Shown: positions 24,522-33,322 of the stretch, in pieces | How positions within the stretch are numbered: the stretch's first letter is position 1 | Layout: each line of letters starts with the position of its first letter | Source: JAFGOG01 sp034429215 | Lineage (GTDB): Bacteria; Chloroflexota; Anaerolineae; JAAYZQ01 | Length of the DNA: 64,000 bases | Assembly: GCA_034429215.1 (NCBI GenBank) | Contig: DAOUGI010000009.1 | Coordinates: 99,184-163,183, forward strand | Direction of reading: 5' to 3' | Notes under the pieces: generated by a model | What the model was told of the DNA's origin: nothing | What the model saw: only the letters and a program-made list of their open reading frames with translations | Database searches by the model: none | Made by a program: the position numbers and the translations under genes

Positions 24522-25636
24522 AAGTTGCCATCGTCCACGATTTCTTTTGCAACCTGGGCGGATCGGATCAGGTGGCTGCTGTGCTGCACCATCTCTACCC
24601 CGATGCCCCGGTCTACACCCTGCTCGTCAGCGACCGCAACCGGCAGGGGCCGTTGTTGCAGGGCATGAACATCAGGACCTCTTTTCTTCAGCGCTTGCCG
24701 CTGGCGAGACGCCATCACGAGATCTACCTGCCGCTCTTTCCCCGAGCCGTCGAATCGTTCGACCTGACCGGCTTTGACCTGATTTTGAGCAGCAGCCACG
24801 CCTGCGCCAAGGGGGTTATCCCTGCTCCCGAAGCCCTGCACATCTGCTATTGCCACACCCCGGCGCGCTATGCCTGGGACCTGTCTTACCTGTATGCGCG
24901 CCGCGCCTCTTGGCTGCTGCGCTGGTACATCGCCTCGGTCATGCACCGTTTCAGGGTGTGGGACGTGACGGCCGCCAGCCGGGTCGATCACTTTGTCGCC
25001 AATTCGCGCTTTGTGGCCCGGCGGATCGAGCGCTATTACCGCCGGCCTTCAACGGTGGTCTATCCGCCCGTGGATACGGCCTATTTCACCCCCGGCGGCG
25101 AGGGCGGCGATTACTATCTAGCCGTTTCACGCCTGACGGCCTACAAGCAGATCGACCTGGCGATCGAGGCATTCAACCGCTTGGGCAAGCCGTTGTGGAT
25201 CGTCGGCGATGGACCAGAGCACCGCCGCCTGAAAGCCATGGCCGGATCGAACATCCGCTTCCTGGGCGCTTTGTCGCGGGAAGGGGTCCGGGATGCGATG
25301 CGGGACTGCCGGGCTTTGATCTATCCCGGCAAGGAGGATTTTGGCATCACCCCGGTTGAGGTCCAGGCGACCGGCCGGCCGGTGATCGCCTTTGGCGAAG
25401 GTGGGGCGCTCGAATCGGTGGTCGACGGCGTCACCGGCCTGTTTTTCGGGGAGCAGACCGCACAAGCATTGTGTGAAGCGGTAGATAGGGCGTCGTGTCT
25501 GTCGTTCGATCAGGACGCCATCCGTCGCCATGCTGTTCAGTTTGATCGGGAACTATTCTGTCGCGAAATGTCGGCCTTTGTCCGGGACAAGTGGGATGAA
25601 CGCCTGAATGATGAGCGCAAAGGGGCAGGAGACTAG
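24518..25636 (+). CDS. Glycosyltransferase family 4 protein (WbaZ-like)
   Basis: A 372-residue GT-B glycosyltransferase. The N-terminal domain has MKVAIVHDFFCNLGGSDQVA and the block SSSHACAKGVI...HICYCHTPARYAWDLSYLY, which is characteristic of WbaZ/mannosyltransferase-type GT4 enzymes. The C-terminal domain has YYLAVSRLTAYKQIDLAIEAF, PLWIVGDGPEHRRL and the EX7E region PGKEDFGITPVEVQATGRPV. It probably adds mannose or a related hexose to a lipid-linked oligosaccharide. It follows the LPG-synthase-like protein with a 4-base overlap and is followed directly by the DUF4012 gene. Confidence 0.93.
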   Translation: MKVAIVHDFFCNLGGSDQVAAVLHHLYPDAPVYTLLVSDRNRQGPLLQGMNIRTSFLQRLPLARRHHEIYLPLFPRAVESFDLTGFDLILSSSHACAKGVIPAPEALHICYCHTPARYAWDLSYLYARRASWLLRWYIASVMHRFRVWDVTAASRVDHFVANSRFVARRIERYYRRPSTVVYPPVDTAYFTPGGEGGDYYLAVSRLTAYKQIDLAIEAFNRLGKPLWIVGDGPEHRRLKAMAGSNIRFLGALSREGVRDAMRDCRALIYPGKEDFGITPVEVQATGRPVIAFGEGGALESVVDGVTGLFFGEQTAQALCEAVDRASCLSFDQDAIRRHAVQFDRELFCREMSAFVRDKWDERLNDERKGAGD

Positions 25637-25637
25637 A

Positions 25638-27623
25638 GTGGCAAGAAGAAAATGGCGGGCATTCGTGGGCCTGGTGTTGATCATCGCCGGCTTGACCCTG
25701 ATCGCCGGGTGGGGGGGCGTCAAGTACCGGCGCATCCGTACTTGCCTCGATTCGGGCATGGTGCGGCTGCATGCCCTGCAAACACTTGTGCCGGAAGGCG
25801 CCCCTGCGCTTTCCGTGGAGACCCTGCTCGGCGGCGGCGGCCACCTTCAAGGCTTGCAGAGCGACATAACGTGCTTGCGCAGTGAAGGGCGGCCTTTTCT
25901 CAAGCTGGCGCCCTATCTGGGCTGGTTGCCGGGGATAGGGCCCGACGTCGCCGGTGCGCCGGATCTCCTGGAGATGGCTCAGACCCTGGCAGACGGGGGA
26001 GTACTGGTTTTCAACGCCATGTTCCCGGCGCTGGTGCAGGCCCAGACAGGCCAGCTCGACCTGCCCGGCGCTGTTGCGGTGTTGGAGCGGGCCCGTCCGT
26101 CGCTTGTCTCCGCCGAGTCGGCCCTGTCCTACGCCTCTGCCGCCAGGAAACGGCTGGACGCCGACAAGCTCTCGCCTCGTCTGGGCCAACTGCTGGACGC
26201 CACCGATCGGGCTCTGCCCGTGCTGCGCAGCGGCGTCCAGGCTGCCCTCATCGCGCCCGACCTGTTGGGCGCCGATGGCCCGCGCACTTATCTAGTCCTG
26301 GCCCAAAACGACGACGAACGGCGGCCCACCGGCGGCTGGATTTCGGGTGTCGGACTGGTGACCACAGACGGGGGAAGGGTCACCGACGTCGTTTTTGGCG
26401 ACAGCTACAGCGTAGACAACCTGGCGGTGCCTCATGACAGTCCGCCCGACGCACTGCTGAGGACGATGTGGGCCGAGATGTGGCTCTTGCGCGACAGCAA
26501 CTGGTCCCCCCACTTTGCGACCTCCGCTCAGGCGGCCGAGCGCATTTTCCAGCGTGACCAGGGCGTGGCGGTGGACGGAGTGATCGCCGTCGATCTGGAG
26601 GCTTTGCGGCTGCTGGTCACCGCGATGGAGCCGCTGACCCTCCAATCGATAACCCAACCGGTGACCGGCGCAACCCTCTTGCAGGTCATCCGCAGCGTGT
26701 GGGCCCAACCCGAGCCGGGACTCACCCCATCGGGCCAATGGAGCGAGTGGCAAAGCCACCGGAAGGATATCATGGCCGATCTGGTGGCGGCCATGCTCGA
26801 CAGGGTGCAGACCCGGCCAAGCAACGTCGATCCAAGCCGACTGGCAGAGGCTGTCTGGACCGGACTGAAGCAACGGCATGTCCTGATCTATCTCCATGAT
26901 CCTGAAGCAGCAGCTCTGCTTGCCTCGCTCGGGTGGGACGGGGCATTGCTGCCGGCAAGCGGCGACTATCTCCAGGTAGTGGATGCTAACGTGGGGTTCA
27001 ACAAGGTAGACCCGGCAGTCCGGCGGGAGATCGACTACCAGGCGGATCTGCGCAACCCCAACCAGGGCCAGGCCGCCGTGACCGTTCGCTACGTCAATCA
27101 GAGCCCATCACAGCCCGAGCCCTGCACCCAGGGGGTGGAAGAGCGGCTGACCTACGAAGAGGGAATGGTTGGTTGCTACTGGAACTATGTCCGTTTCTAC
27201 GTGCCGGAGGGATCGCAGCTCCTTGAGGCAGAGCGCGCGCCGCTGCCGGACGGCAGCCTGCTGTACCGCTACGGATTCGCACCCTTGGGTGACGCCGGCC
27301 CCGACAGCGGTCCTGTGGAGAAAGGCAAACTGCCGTTTGGCCTCTTTTTCGTCGTCCCGCCGGGCGAGGCCAGAGACGTGCAGTTCCGTTGGCAACTGCC
27401 ACTGGGAATTGTTTACCACGATCAGGAAGGGCTGCACTACCGGTTGACCGTGCAAAAGCAGTCAGGCACGCCGGCCATTTCGCTGCGAGTTACCGTCCAG
27501 CTACCGCCCGGCGCACAAGTGGTAGAAGCAACACCACAGTCGGCCAGTATTCAGGGTAGCACGGTGATCGTCGATCTGTCGCTGTCTACCGATCAGCAGA
27601 TCGAGATCGTTTTTCGTTGGTGA
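25638..27623 (+). CDS. DUF4012-domain membrane-anchored protein
   Basis: A 661-residue protein with one N-terminal transmembrane helix (FVGLVLIIAGLTLIAGWGGV) and a large outer region. The DUF4012 core is recognisable by YLVLAQNDDERRPTGGWISG (about 223-242) and FGDSYSVDN. A following domain (about 400-660) contains beta-rich repeats. DUF4012 proteins are found in exopolysaccharide loci of actinobacteria, Chloroflexota and Firmicutes, but their biochemical role is not established. GTG 25638 is chosen because AGGAG lies 6 bases upstream and the preceding gene stops at 25636. It closes the plus-strand polysaccharide cluster and converges on the AMMECR1-like gene. Confidence 0.88.
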   Translation: MARRKWRAFVGLVLIIAGLTLIAGWGGVKYRRIRTCLDSGMVRLHALQTLVPEGAPALSVETLLGGGGHLQGLQSDITCLRSEGRPFLKLAPYLGWLPGIGPDVAGAPDLLEMAQTLADGGVLVFNAMFPALVQAQTGQLDLPGAVAVLERARPSLVSAESALSYASAARKRLDADKLSPRLGQLLDATDRALPVLRSGVQAALIAPDLLGADGPRTYLVLAQNDDERRPTGGWISGVGLVTTDGGRVTDVVFGDSYSVDNLAVPHDSPPDALLRTMWAEMWLLRDSNWSPHFATSAQAAERIFQRDQGVAVDGVIAVDLEALRLLVTAMEPLTLQSITQPVTGATLLQVIRSVWAQPEPGLTPSGQWSEWQSHRKDIMADLVAAMLDRVQTRPSNVDPSRLAEAVWTGLKQRHVLIYLHDPEAAALLASLGWDGALLPASGDYLQVVDANVGFNKVDPAVRREIDYQADLRNPNQGQAAVTVRYVNQSPSQPEPCTQGVEERLTYEEGMVGCYWNYVRFYVPEGSQLLEAERAPLPDGSLLYRYGFAPLGDAGPDSGPVEKGKLPFGLFFVVPPGEARDVQFRWQLPLGIVYHDQEGLHYRLTVQKQSGTPAISLRVTVQLPPGAQVVEATPQSASIQGSTVIVDLSLSTDQQIEIVFRW

Positions 27624-27663
27624 CAGGAACCGTCTGCTCTTCCCTCGGCGGCAACTGGGTGCG

Positions 27664-28194
27664 CTAGGTGTGCCGCTCTACCTCGAACCGGAACATCTGG
27701 ACCGGCTCCTTGGGATCGGTTATTCCGGCCTTGTGATAGCGCGTCCAGTATACCTGTTTCTCCACGGTGTCTATCCCCTCAAGGTCGGGGAGCAGCAGCC
27801 CTCGCTTCCACGAATTGGCCAGCGACTGGACGATGAGTCCATAGCGCTTCGGATCCAGTTCATCCGTCGAGCTGATCGCTTCCGGCTCGCCCAGGACGTC
27901 TACCTTGATCTCCAGGTCTGCCAGCTCGTCGCGGCGGATGGGAGGAAAACGGGGATCGCGGGTGGCCGCAGATACGGCATTTTGGATCACCTCTTCGGCC
28001 ACGTTGTCACAGGTCGCCTGAATCGTGCCGATGCAGCCGCGAAGCTCCCCACGGCGGTGGATCGACACAAACGCACCGGCCTGGCGGCGCATATCGGGCG
28101 GCAACGCCTGGGGGGAGGCAGGCTGCCTGCCCTCTTTGACATACAGCTCGATCGTTTCCCGCGCCAGTTTCACGAGTGGATGCGACTCTGTCAT
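27664..28194 (-). CDS. AMMECR1-domain protein (AmmeMemoRadiSam system protein A)
   Basis: A 176-residue AMMECR1-fold protein. The invariant LRGCIGT hexapeptide is present (GELRGCIGTIQA near 49-60), along with AFVSIHRRGE, NAVSAATRDPRFPPIRRDEL and LEIKVDVLGEPEAI. The fold has two subdomains around a cleft containing this motif, but the catalysed reaction is not established. In many genomes it is encoded together with a MEMO-like protein and a radical SAM enzyme; neither is next to it here. The ribosome-binding site GAAGGAG precedes the ATG. It diverges from the small membrane protein gene. Confidence 0.93.
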   Translation of the reverse strand: MTESHPLVKLARETIELYVKEGRQPASPQALPPDMRRQAGAFVSIHRRGELRGCIGTIQATCDNVAEEVIQNAVSAATRDPRFPPIRRDELADLEIKVDVLGEPEAISSTDELDPKRYGLIVQSLANSWKRGLLLPDLEGIDTVEKQVYWTRYHKAGITDPKEPVQMFRFEVERHT

Positions 28195-28242
28195 TGTTTA
28201 CTCCTTCACTAAAGAACTTGCCAAATAGTATCGCCGCCAGAC

Positions 28243-28271
28243 TTGCATTTATACAGGATTTATGGTATGAT
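28243..28271 (+). promoter_or_regulatory. Sigma70-type promoter for the small two-helix membrane protein
   Basis: TTGCAT, 17-base spacer, TATGAT, about 50 bases upstream of ATG 28324. Confidence 0.7.
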
Positions 28272-28323
28272 CGCTTTTGCGCTGATCGGCAGCGACGCCT
28301 ATCATACATTCATGGAGGAAGAG

Positions 28324-28569
28324 ATGCCTGACAAGAAAAAGGCCATAGTCGAGGATACCATCGCGCGCAAGAAACGACTGCTCATGTACGGGCTGGTCGT
28401 TGTGGTTGCTGTTGCATTTGCCGTATCCTTGATAGTCTCCTGGATCGTTCTGATGCCCGGAGGCAACTACCTCGGCACTGTGATCCTGTACACGGTGTTG
28501 TGCACACTCGGTGCGGCAGTCCTGAGTGCCATCGTCTGGTTCATCTACACCAAGCTGATTCTGAAATAA
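28324..28569 (+). CDS. Small two-helix membrane protein of unknown function
   Basis: An 81-residue protein. A charged N terminus (MPDKKKAIVEDTIARKKR) is followed by two transmembrane helices (about 21-43 and 51-76) and a short KLILK end. I do not recognise a family. The start is set by GAGGAA 5 bases upstream; an upstream ATG at 28312 overlaps the ribosome-binding site. It has its own promoter and a downstream palindrome (28660-28687) with a T-rich tail. Confidence 0.6.
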   Translation: MPDKKKAIVEDTIARKKRLLMYGLVVVVAVAFAVSLIVSWIVLMPGGNYLGTVILYTVLCTLGAAVLSAIVWFIYTKLILK

Positions 28570-28659
28570 CGGCAGGGCCTATTCCCGGTCTGTTGGCCGT
28601 TTTTGCCGGCCCTGGGGCCCGGCTCTTGGGTCGTCTCTGAAATCTGCTCCTGGCATCTG

Positions 28660-28687
28660 CGCCAGGCGGACGTACGTTCGCCTGGCG
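28660..28687 (+). terminator. Palindromic hairpin with T-rich tail
   Basis: CGCCAGGCG and CGCCTGGCG form a 9-bp stem around a 10-base loop that itself contains ACGTACGT. On the plus strand TTTGCTTTT follows, fitting a terminator of the small membrane protein. It may also slow transcription of the converging acyl-CoA dehydrogenase gene. Confidence 0.6.
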
Positions 28688-28698
28688 TTTGCTTTTGG

Positions 28699-29844
28699 CT
28701 AGAACTTGCCCAGGACCTGGCGGGCAATGACCATGCGCTGTATCTCGCTCGTCCCCTCGCCGATGCTGCACAGCCGCTGGTCGCGGTAGATGCGCTCCAC
28801 CGGATATTCGCGGCTGTAGCCATAGCCGCCGTGGATCTGCAGCGCCTTGAACGCGGCCCGCTCGGCCGTCTCCGAAGCATACAGCTTGGCCATCGCGGCC
28901 TCTTTGCTGAACGGCTTGCCGGCATCTTTCATGGCGGCGGCACGGTAGATCAGCAGCCTGGCGGCGTCGATCTCGGTTGCCATGTCGGCGATCATCCATT
29001 GGAGCGCCTGGAAGTTGGCGATCGCTTGCCCGAACTGCTTCCGTTCCTTGGCGTAATGCGTCGCCTGGTCCAGAGCCGCCTGCGCCAATCCCAGCGCCAT
29101 CGCCCCGATGCTGATCCGCCCTCCGTCCAGGGTAATCAGCATCTGCCTAAAGCCCTCACCCTCTTTGCCGAGCAGGTTGCCGGCCGGCACCCGGCACTCT
29201 TCAAATGACAGCGCCGATGTCACGGACCCTTTCAAGCCCATCTTGGGCTCATTCTTGCCGGGGATAAAGCCTGGGGTGCCCTTTTCCACCAAGAGGCAGG
29301 AGATGCCTCGCGTCCCGGCTGCCGGATCGGTCTTGGCCGTGGCGATCACTACGTCCGCGATGGCTCCAGATGTGATCCACATCTTGCTGCCGTTGAGCAC
29401 GTAGGAATCCCCATCGCGCACGGCGATTGTGCGCGTCGATCCGGCATCGGAACCGGCCTCCGGCTCGGTCAGGCCAAAGGCGCCGAGTCCCTTGCCGCTG
29501 CACAGGTGGGGCAGCCAACGCTGCTTCTGTTCCTCCGTGCCAAAGTAATAGATTGGCCCGCAGCCGAGCGATACGTGTGCGGCATAGATCAGTGCCGTCG
29601 AGCCACAAGCGCGGGCGACTTCTTCGACGGCAATGGCGTAGCTCAGGTAATCGCCGCCGCCGCCGCCGTACTTTTCGGGGTAGGGCAGGCCCAATAGGCC
29701 CAGCTCGGCCATCTTGCGGATATTCTCGGCCGGGAATTCTTCACTCTTGTCGACTTGTGCAGCGCGGGGTGCCAGCTCTTGCTGGGCAAAATCCCGCACC
29801 ATGTCGCGCACCAGGCGTTGTTCTTCGTTGAGTTCAAAGTGCAT
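28699..29844 (-). CDS. Acyl-CoA dehydrogenase
   Basis: A 381-residue flavoprotein of the acyl-CoA dehydrogenase family, which introduces a trans-2 double bond into acyl-CoA and passes electrons to ETF. It begins MHFELNEEQRLVRDMVRDFA. Conserved blocks are GAFGLTEPEAGSDAG-x-x-T (FAD-binding), MWITSGAIADV, KMGLKGSVTSALSFE, FGQAIANFQALQWMIADMATE and QIHGGYGYSREYPVERIYRD with the FAD-binding tail GTSEIQRMVIARQVL. The catalytic glutamate is most likely the one in the GEGTSEIQ region, as in short-chain enzymes. It is preceded by AGGAGGT. It is a paralogue of the enzyme at 35960-37096; no thiolase or ETF gene is nearby. Confidence 0.95.
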   Translation of the reverse strand: MHFELNEEQRLVRDMVRDFAQQELAPRAAQVDKSEEFPAENIRKMAELGLLGLPYPEKYGGGGGDYLSYAIAVEEVARACGSTALIYAAHVSLGCGPIYYFGTEEQKQRWLPHLCSGKGLGAFGLTEPEAGSDAGSTRTIAVRDGDSYVLNGSKMWITSGAIADVVIATAKTDPAAGTRGISCLLVEKGTPGFIPGKNEPKMGLKGSVTSALSFEECRVPAGNLLGKEGEGFRQMLITLDGGRISIGAMALGLAQAALDQATHYAKERKQFGQAIANFQALQWMIADMATEIDAARLLIYRAAAMKDAGKPFSKEAAMAKLYASETAERAAFKALQIHGGYGYSREYPVERIYRDQRLCSIGEGTSEIQRMVIARQVLGKF

Positions 29845-29915
29845 CGGACTATGACCTCCTCGTCACTCTGCCAGGGCGATGCCCCGGTGCTTGGGCCATA
29901 CCGTCGGTATGGCCG

Positions 29916-30500
29916 CTATCCACCATTTTCTCCAATCAGCCTCGGCTCGCCCCACACTGCCCAAGCCCATTCGTGGTTGCCCAGCCCGTCGGTGAAGAAC
30001 TGGATGCGGGCCACATCGCCGGCCAGCGCGGGCATGGCCAGCTCGTGCTCTTTCCACCGGATCTGGTGTTGTGTCTCGCTCCACAGTTTCCAGCCGTTGA
30101 CGAATACCCGGAAGGCGACGACATTGCCTTCGGCCAGATGCGACCCATCGCGGATGCCGGTTGCGAACCGCAGGCAGAGGTTGCGTACAGTGGCCGGCAC
30201 CGGCACCTGGTATTCGATCATGGCCGAGCCGTGCAGCGGTGGGTGCTGCCACAGCGCCATCCGCTGCTCGCCGTCACACACAGCCTCGGCGATATGTATC
30301 TCCATTCCGGCCGGATCGTGCTCGGCGCTGACGGTGGCCCGCCGAAAGTGCTCGACAAAATCAAAAGCCCAGGCTCCGCCGGCCTCGGCCTGGGTTGGCT
30401 CCTGTTTCCATTTGAGGTACTGGACAAAACGGGCCAGCTCGTCCACGCTTTGTGGGGTGAGCGATTCCAAGTCATCGATCAACTCTTCCAAAGTTGCCAT
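29916..30500 (-). CDS. Hypothetical protein with DUF2281-like N-terminal helix region
   Basis: A 194-residue soluble protein of unknown function. Residues 1-35 (MATLEELIDDLESLTPQ...ELARFVQYLKW) resemble the helical start of DUF2281/VapB-type proteins. The rest is predominantly beta with many Trp residues and HP/HE motifs (WQHPPLHGSAMIEYQV, NGWKLWSE, FFTDGLGNHEWAWAVWGEP), reminiscent of a jelly-roll or carbohydrate-binding-like domain. No signal peptide. A longer in-frame start at 30605 is possible but adds unlikely sequence. It is separated from the neighbouring acyl-CoA dehydrogenase by 71 bases on the same strand and may be cotranscribed. Confidence 0.6.
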   Translation of the reverse strand: MATLEELIDDLESLTPQSVDELARFVQYLKWKQEPTQAEAGGAWAFDFVEHFRRATVSAEHDPAGMEIHIAEAVCDGEQRMALWQHPPLHGSAMIEYQVPVPATVRNLCLRFATGIRDGSHLAEGNVVAFRVFVNGWKLWSETQHQIRWKEHELAMPALAGDVARIQFFTDGLGNHEWAWAVWGEPRLIGENGG

Positions 30501-30612
30501 TGTTGCCCATCCTGATTTCTGGCTTCTGTCATCAGTATACCAGAAAATGGACAGTTTGTAAACAATGGGAGAGGCGGCACAAACCCTGACGATAGCTTCG
30601 GACACAATAAGC

Positions 30613-30653
30613 TTCAGACCTGGCGGGTCTCGTAGCGGCCCGCCAGGTCTGAA
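30613..30653. repeat. 15-bp perfect inverted repeat, probable terminator or repeat element
   Basis: TTCAGACCTGGCGGG and its exact complement are separated by 11 bases, in the gap after the cDPGS-like gene. There is no strong T run on either side, so it could be a terminator for that gene or a mobile palindromic repeat. Confidence 0.6.
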
Positions 30654-30697
30654 TGCACAAGTGTTTCAACTAGTGGCTCTAGACAGCAGAAGAGCGG

Positions 30698-32020
30698 CTA
30701 AGCGGCTGGGAACCGCCCCCGCAGGATCTCTTCCAAAGTGGGCCGGCCGATCACCTGCAGCTCATAGTTCACGCGTTGGTGGGGCCGGAAGATCTTGAGC
30801 AGGCGCCCCAGATCGATCGGCGTGGCGATGATCACCATGTCACACGGTGTGGCATTGATCGTCTCTTCCAGCTCGCGTATCTGTTGATCGCCATAGCCCA
30901 TGGCGGGCAATACCTTCCCGGTAGTCGGATATTTCTTGTAAGTATTGAGGATTGAGCCAACGGCGTAAGGGCGAGGATCGACGATCTCGGCTGCGCCAAA
31001 ACGCTTGGCGGCCACTACACCGGCTCCGTAGGCCATCTCGCCGTGGGTCAGGGTCGGGCCGTCCTCGACGACAAGCACGTGCTTGCCGCGGATGGCGCCC
31101 GGATCTTCGACAAAGATGGGCGATGCGGCCTCGATGATGGTTGCTGTCGGATTGACCCGCAGCGTATTCTCTCGCACGCGGGCGATATTGGCCAGGTCGG
31201 CGGTATCGACCTTGTTGATGACGACAACATCGGCGGCGCGCAGATTGCTCTCACCCGGGTAGTAAGCAATCTCGTGGCCTGCTCGATGTGGATCGGCCAC
31301 GGTGATGAACAGGTCAGGTTTGTAGAAGGGCAGGTCGTTGTTGCCGCCGTCCCAGACGACGATATCAGCCTCCTGCTCTGCCTGGCGGAGGATGCGCTCG
31401 TAATCCACGCCGGCATAGACGATGATGCCTTGGTCGATGTGCGGCTCGTACTCTTCACGCTCTTCGATCGTACACTCGTGTAGGTCCATGTCGGCACGGC
31501 TGGCATAGCGCTGCACGGCCTGCTTGACAAGGTCGCCATAGGGCATGGGGTGGCGGACGGCAACCACCTTATGGCCCATTTCTTGCAGGACGTTGCATAC
31601 GTGGCGGGTGGTCTGGCTCTTGCCAGCCCCGGTGCGGACGGCGCACACCGCCACGACCGGCTTGCTGCTCGTGAGCATGGTGGTCTTGGTGCCCATCAGC
31701 CGAAAATCGGCGCCGGCGGCCAGCACCTGCGATGCCTTGTGCATGACATACTCATGGGGCACATCGGAATAGGCAAAGACCACCTGGTCCACGTGGTGCC
31801 GGCAGATGAGATCGACCAGCTCCTCTTCGGCATGAATGGAAATGCCGTTGGGGTAGAGGCTTCCCGCCAATTGAGGCGGGTAGACGCGGCCTTCGATGTT
31901 TGGGATCTGGGTGGCAGTAAAAGCCACCACCTCGTACTGCTTGTTGTCGCGGAAGAACACGTTGAAATTGTGAAAATCGCGACCGGCAGCGCCCATGATC
32001 AAGATACGGGTACGGGACAT
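30698..32020 (-). CDS. Cyclic 2,3-diphosphoglycerate synthetase-like P-loop protein
   Basis: A 440-residue protein of the cDPGS-like GTPase family. The N-terminal part (MSRTRILIMGAAGRDFHNFN, with DVPHEYVMHKAS near 87-98) is a Rossmann-like domain. A P-loop follows (VCAVRTGAGKSQTTRHV near 126-142), then WDGGNNDLPFYKPDLFITV and VVINKVDTAD (NKxD, guanine-type specificity). In Methanothermus fervidus cDPGS makes cyclic 2,3-diphosphoglycerate, a thermoprotectant; in bacteria the role of homologues is not established. ATG 32020 is set by AAGGAG 11 bases upstream. The gene lies 88 bases downstream of tatC, at the end of the yceD-fab-tat operon. Confidence 0.82.
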   Translation of the reverse strand: MSRTRILIMGAAGRDFHNFNVFFRDNKQYEVVAFTATQIPNIEGRVYPPQLAGSLYPNGISIHAEEELVDLICRHHVDQVVFAYSDVPHEYVMHKASQVLAAGADFRLMGTKTTMLTSSKPVVAVCAVRTGAGKSQTTRHVCNVLQEMGHKVVAVRHPMPYGDLVKQAVQRYASRADMDLHECTIEEREEYEPHIDQGIIVYAGVDYERILRQAEQEADIVVWDGGNNDLPFYKPDLFITVADPHRAGHEIAYYPGESNLRAADVVVINKVDTADLANIARVRENTLRVNPTATIIEAASPIFVEDPGAIRGKHVLVVEDGPTLTHGEMAYGAGVVAAKRFGAAEIVDPRPYAVGSILNTYKKYPTTGKVLPAMGYGDQQIRELEETINATPCDMVIIATPIDLGRLLKIFRPHQRVNYELQVIGRPTLEEILRGRFPAA

Positions 32021-32108
32021 AATTGACTCCTTGTTTGTTGTTGTTGTATGATTCGGGCGAGTATCGGGTAAAGGATGCCCTCTTTTGGTGACGGCAGCCG
32101 CTGGACGA

Positions 32109-32840
32109 TCAGGCAATCCGTGCCAGCAGTATACCGAGCAAATACAACAGGACGAGCGGGCCCATCACCAGGATCATGTTGAACGGATCCGGAGTAGGGG
32201 TGATGACGGCAGCCAGCACCGCGATGAGGATCACCGCATATTTGAAATTCCGCCACAGCGTCTTGTAACTGATGATACCCAGCTTAGCCAGAAAATAGAC
32301 AAACAGGGGTAGCTCGAAAGACACGCCGATCCAGAAAAGCAGGTTGGCGACAAACGACAAATAGTCACCGATGGTCCATTGCGGTTTGACAACGTCCGAC
32401 ATGAATCCTTGGAAAAAGGGGATCGCCGTCGGCAGTAGGGCAAAGTAGGCAAACGCTACCCCGGTAATGAAACATAGCGTGGCGCCAGGCACCAACAGCA
32501 GCAGGTAGCGTTTTTCCTTGGGGCTCAGGCCGGGGGTGATGAAACGACCGATCTGATAGACGATGACCGGCATGGCGAGTGTCACCCCGCAGACGAGGGC
32601 CACTTTCATATAGTTGCTAAATGTCTCGGTTGGCTTGAGGGCCTGGGGCAGGGTATCGCCCATTGGCTTGATTAGGATAATGAACGCTTGCTTGGCAAAG
32701 ATGAGACTGAGGGCGGTGGCAATCAACAACGCGATCGCGATTTTGATGAGCCGGTTGCGCAGCTCTTTGAGGTGATCCATGAGCGGCATAGCCACTTGAT
32801 TATCAGGTAAAGTACCCTGCGTTGGGTCGGTGGTGCTCAC
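32109..32840 (-). CDS. tatC: Twin-arginine translocase subunit TatC
   Basis: A 243-residue membrane protein with six transmembrane helices. It carries the TatC N-terminal signature MPLMDHLKELRNRLIKIAIAL and also ETFSNYMKVALVCGVTLAMPVIVYQI, FITPGLSPKEKRYL and ANLLFWIGVSFELPLFVYFL. TatC recognises the twin-arginine signal of folded proteins exported across the cytoplasmic membrane. Its ATG overlaps the tatB stop by 4 bases. It is in the operon downstream of nusB. Confidence 0.97.
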   Translation of the reverse strand: MSTTDPTQGTLPDNQVAMPLMDHLKELRNRLIKIAIALLIATALSLIFAKQAFIILIKPMGDTLPQALKPTETFSNYMKVALVCGVTLAMPVIVYQIGRFITPGLSPKEKRYLLLLVPGATLCFITGVAFAYFALLPTAIPFFQGFMSDVVKPQWTIGDYLSFVANLLFWIGVSFELPLFVYFLAKLGIISYKTLWRNFKYAVILIAVLAAVITPTPDPFNMILVMGPLVLLYLLGILLARIA

Positions 32841-33322
32841 GATTGTGATCCTGTGTCCTCAGGTGTCTCGGGGGTTGTCGCTTCTGCCATGCCTTCATGC
32901 CCCTGGGGCTGAGTTGGCGCCAGCGAGTGACGGGCAGCGTCCATGGCCGCATCCACCGGGTGGGTGAGCGCCTTGGTGGCAGTGGTCAATGTGTGGCTGG
33001 CATGGCTGATATCGTCGGCCATGCCCTTCAAGTCGGTGACAGTCTCGTCCAGGTCAGCGGCCTTGACGATTGAAGCGGCCATATCCTTGGGGATTGTCCT
33101 GATCGACTCGACCGACGACCGGATCTCTTCGGTTGTCTCCTGAATGGACACAAGCTCTGGTCCCAAATCACGGCTCAGGTTCTCATATACCCGCCGGACA
33201 CTGCGCAGTACCTTGGCCAGATCGCGCGCCAATTTGGGCAGGCGCTCAGGACCGACGACAATGAGCGCCAGGATCAGGATCACCAATATTTCGACCGCCC
33301 CGATGTTGCCGAAAAGGTTCAT
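32837..33322 (-). CDS. tatB: Sec-independent translocase protein TatA/TatB
   Basis: A 161-residue protein with one N-terminal transmembrane helix (IGAVEILVILILALIVVG), the hinge motif GPERLPKLARDL, a long amphipathic helix (about 25-110) and a variable acidic tail. The Glu near the start of the helix and the long second helix fit TatB rather than the shorter TatA, but in single-copy systems the protein may do both. It is sandwiched between nusB and tatC with 4-base overlaps at both ends. Confidence 0.92.
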   Translation of the reverse strand: MNLFGNIGAVEILVILILALIVVGPERLPKLARDLAKVLRSVRRVYENLSRDLGPELVSIQETTEEIRSSVESIRTIPKDMAASIVKAADLDETVTDLKGMADDISHASHTLTTATKALTHPVDAAMDAARHSLAPTQPQGHEGMAEATTPETPEDTGSQS

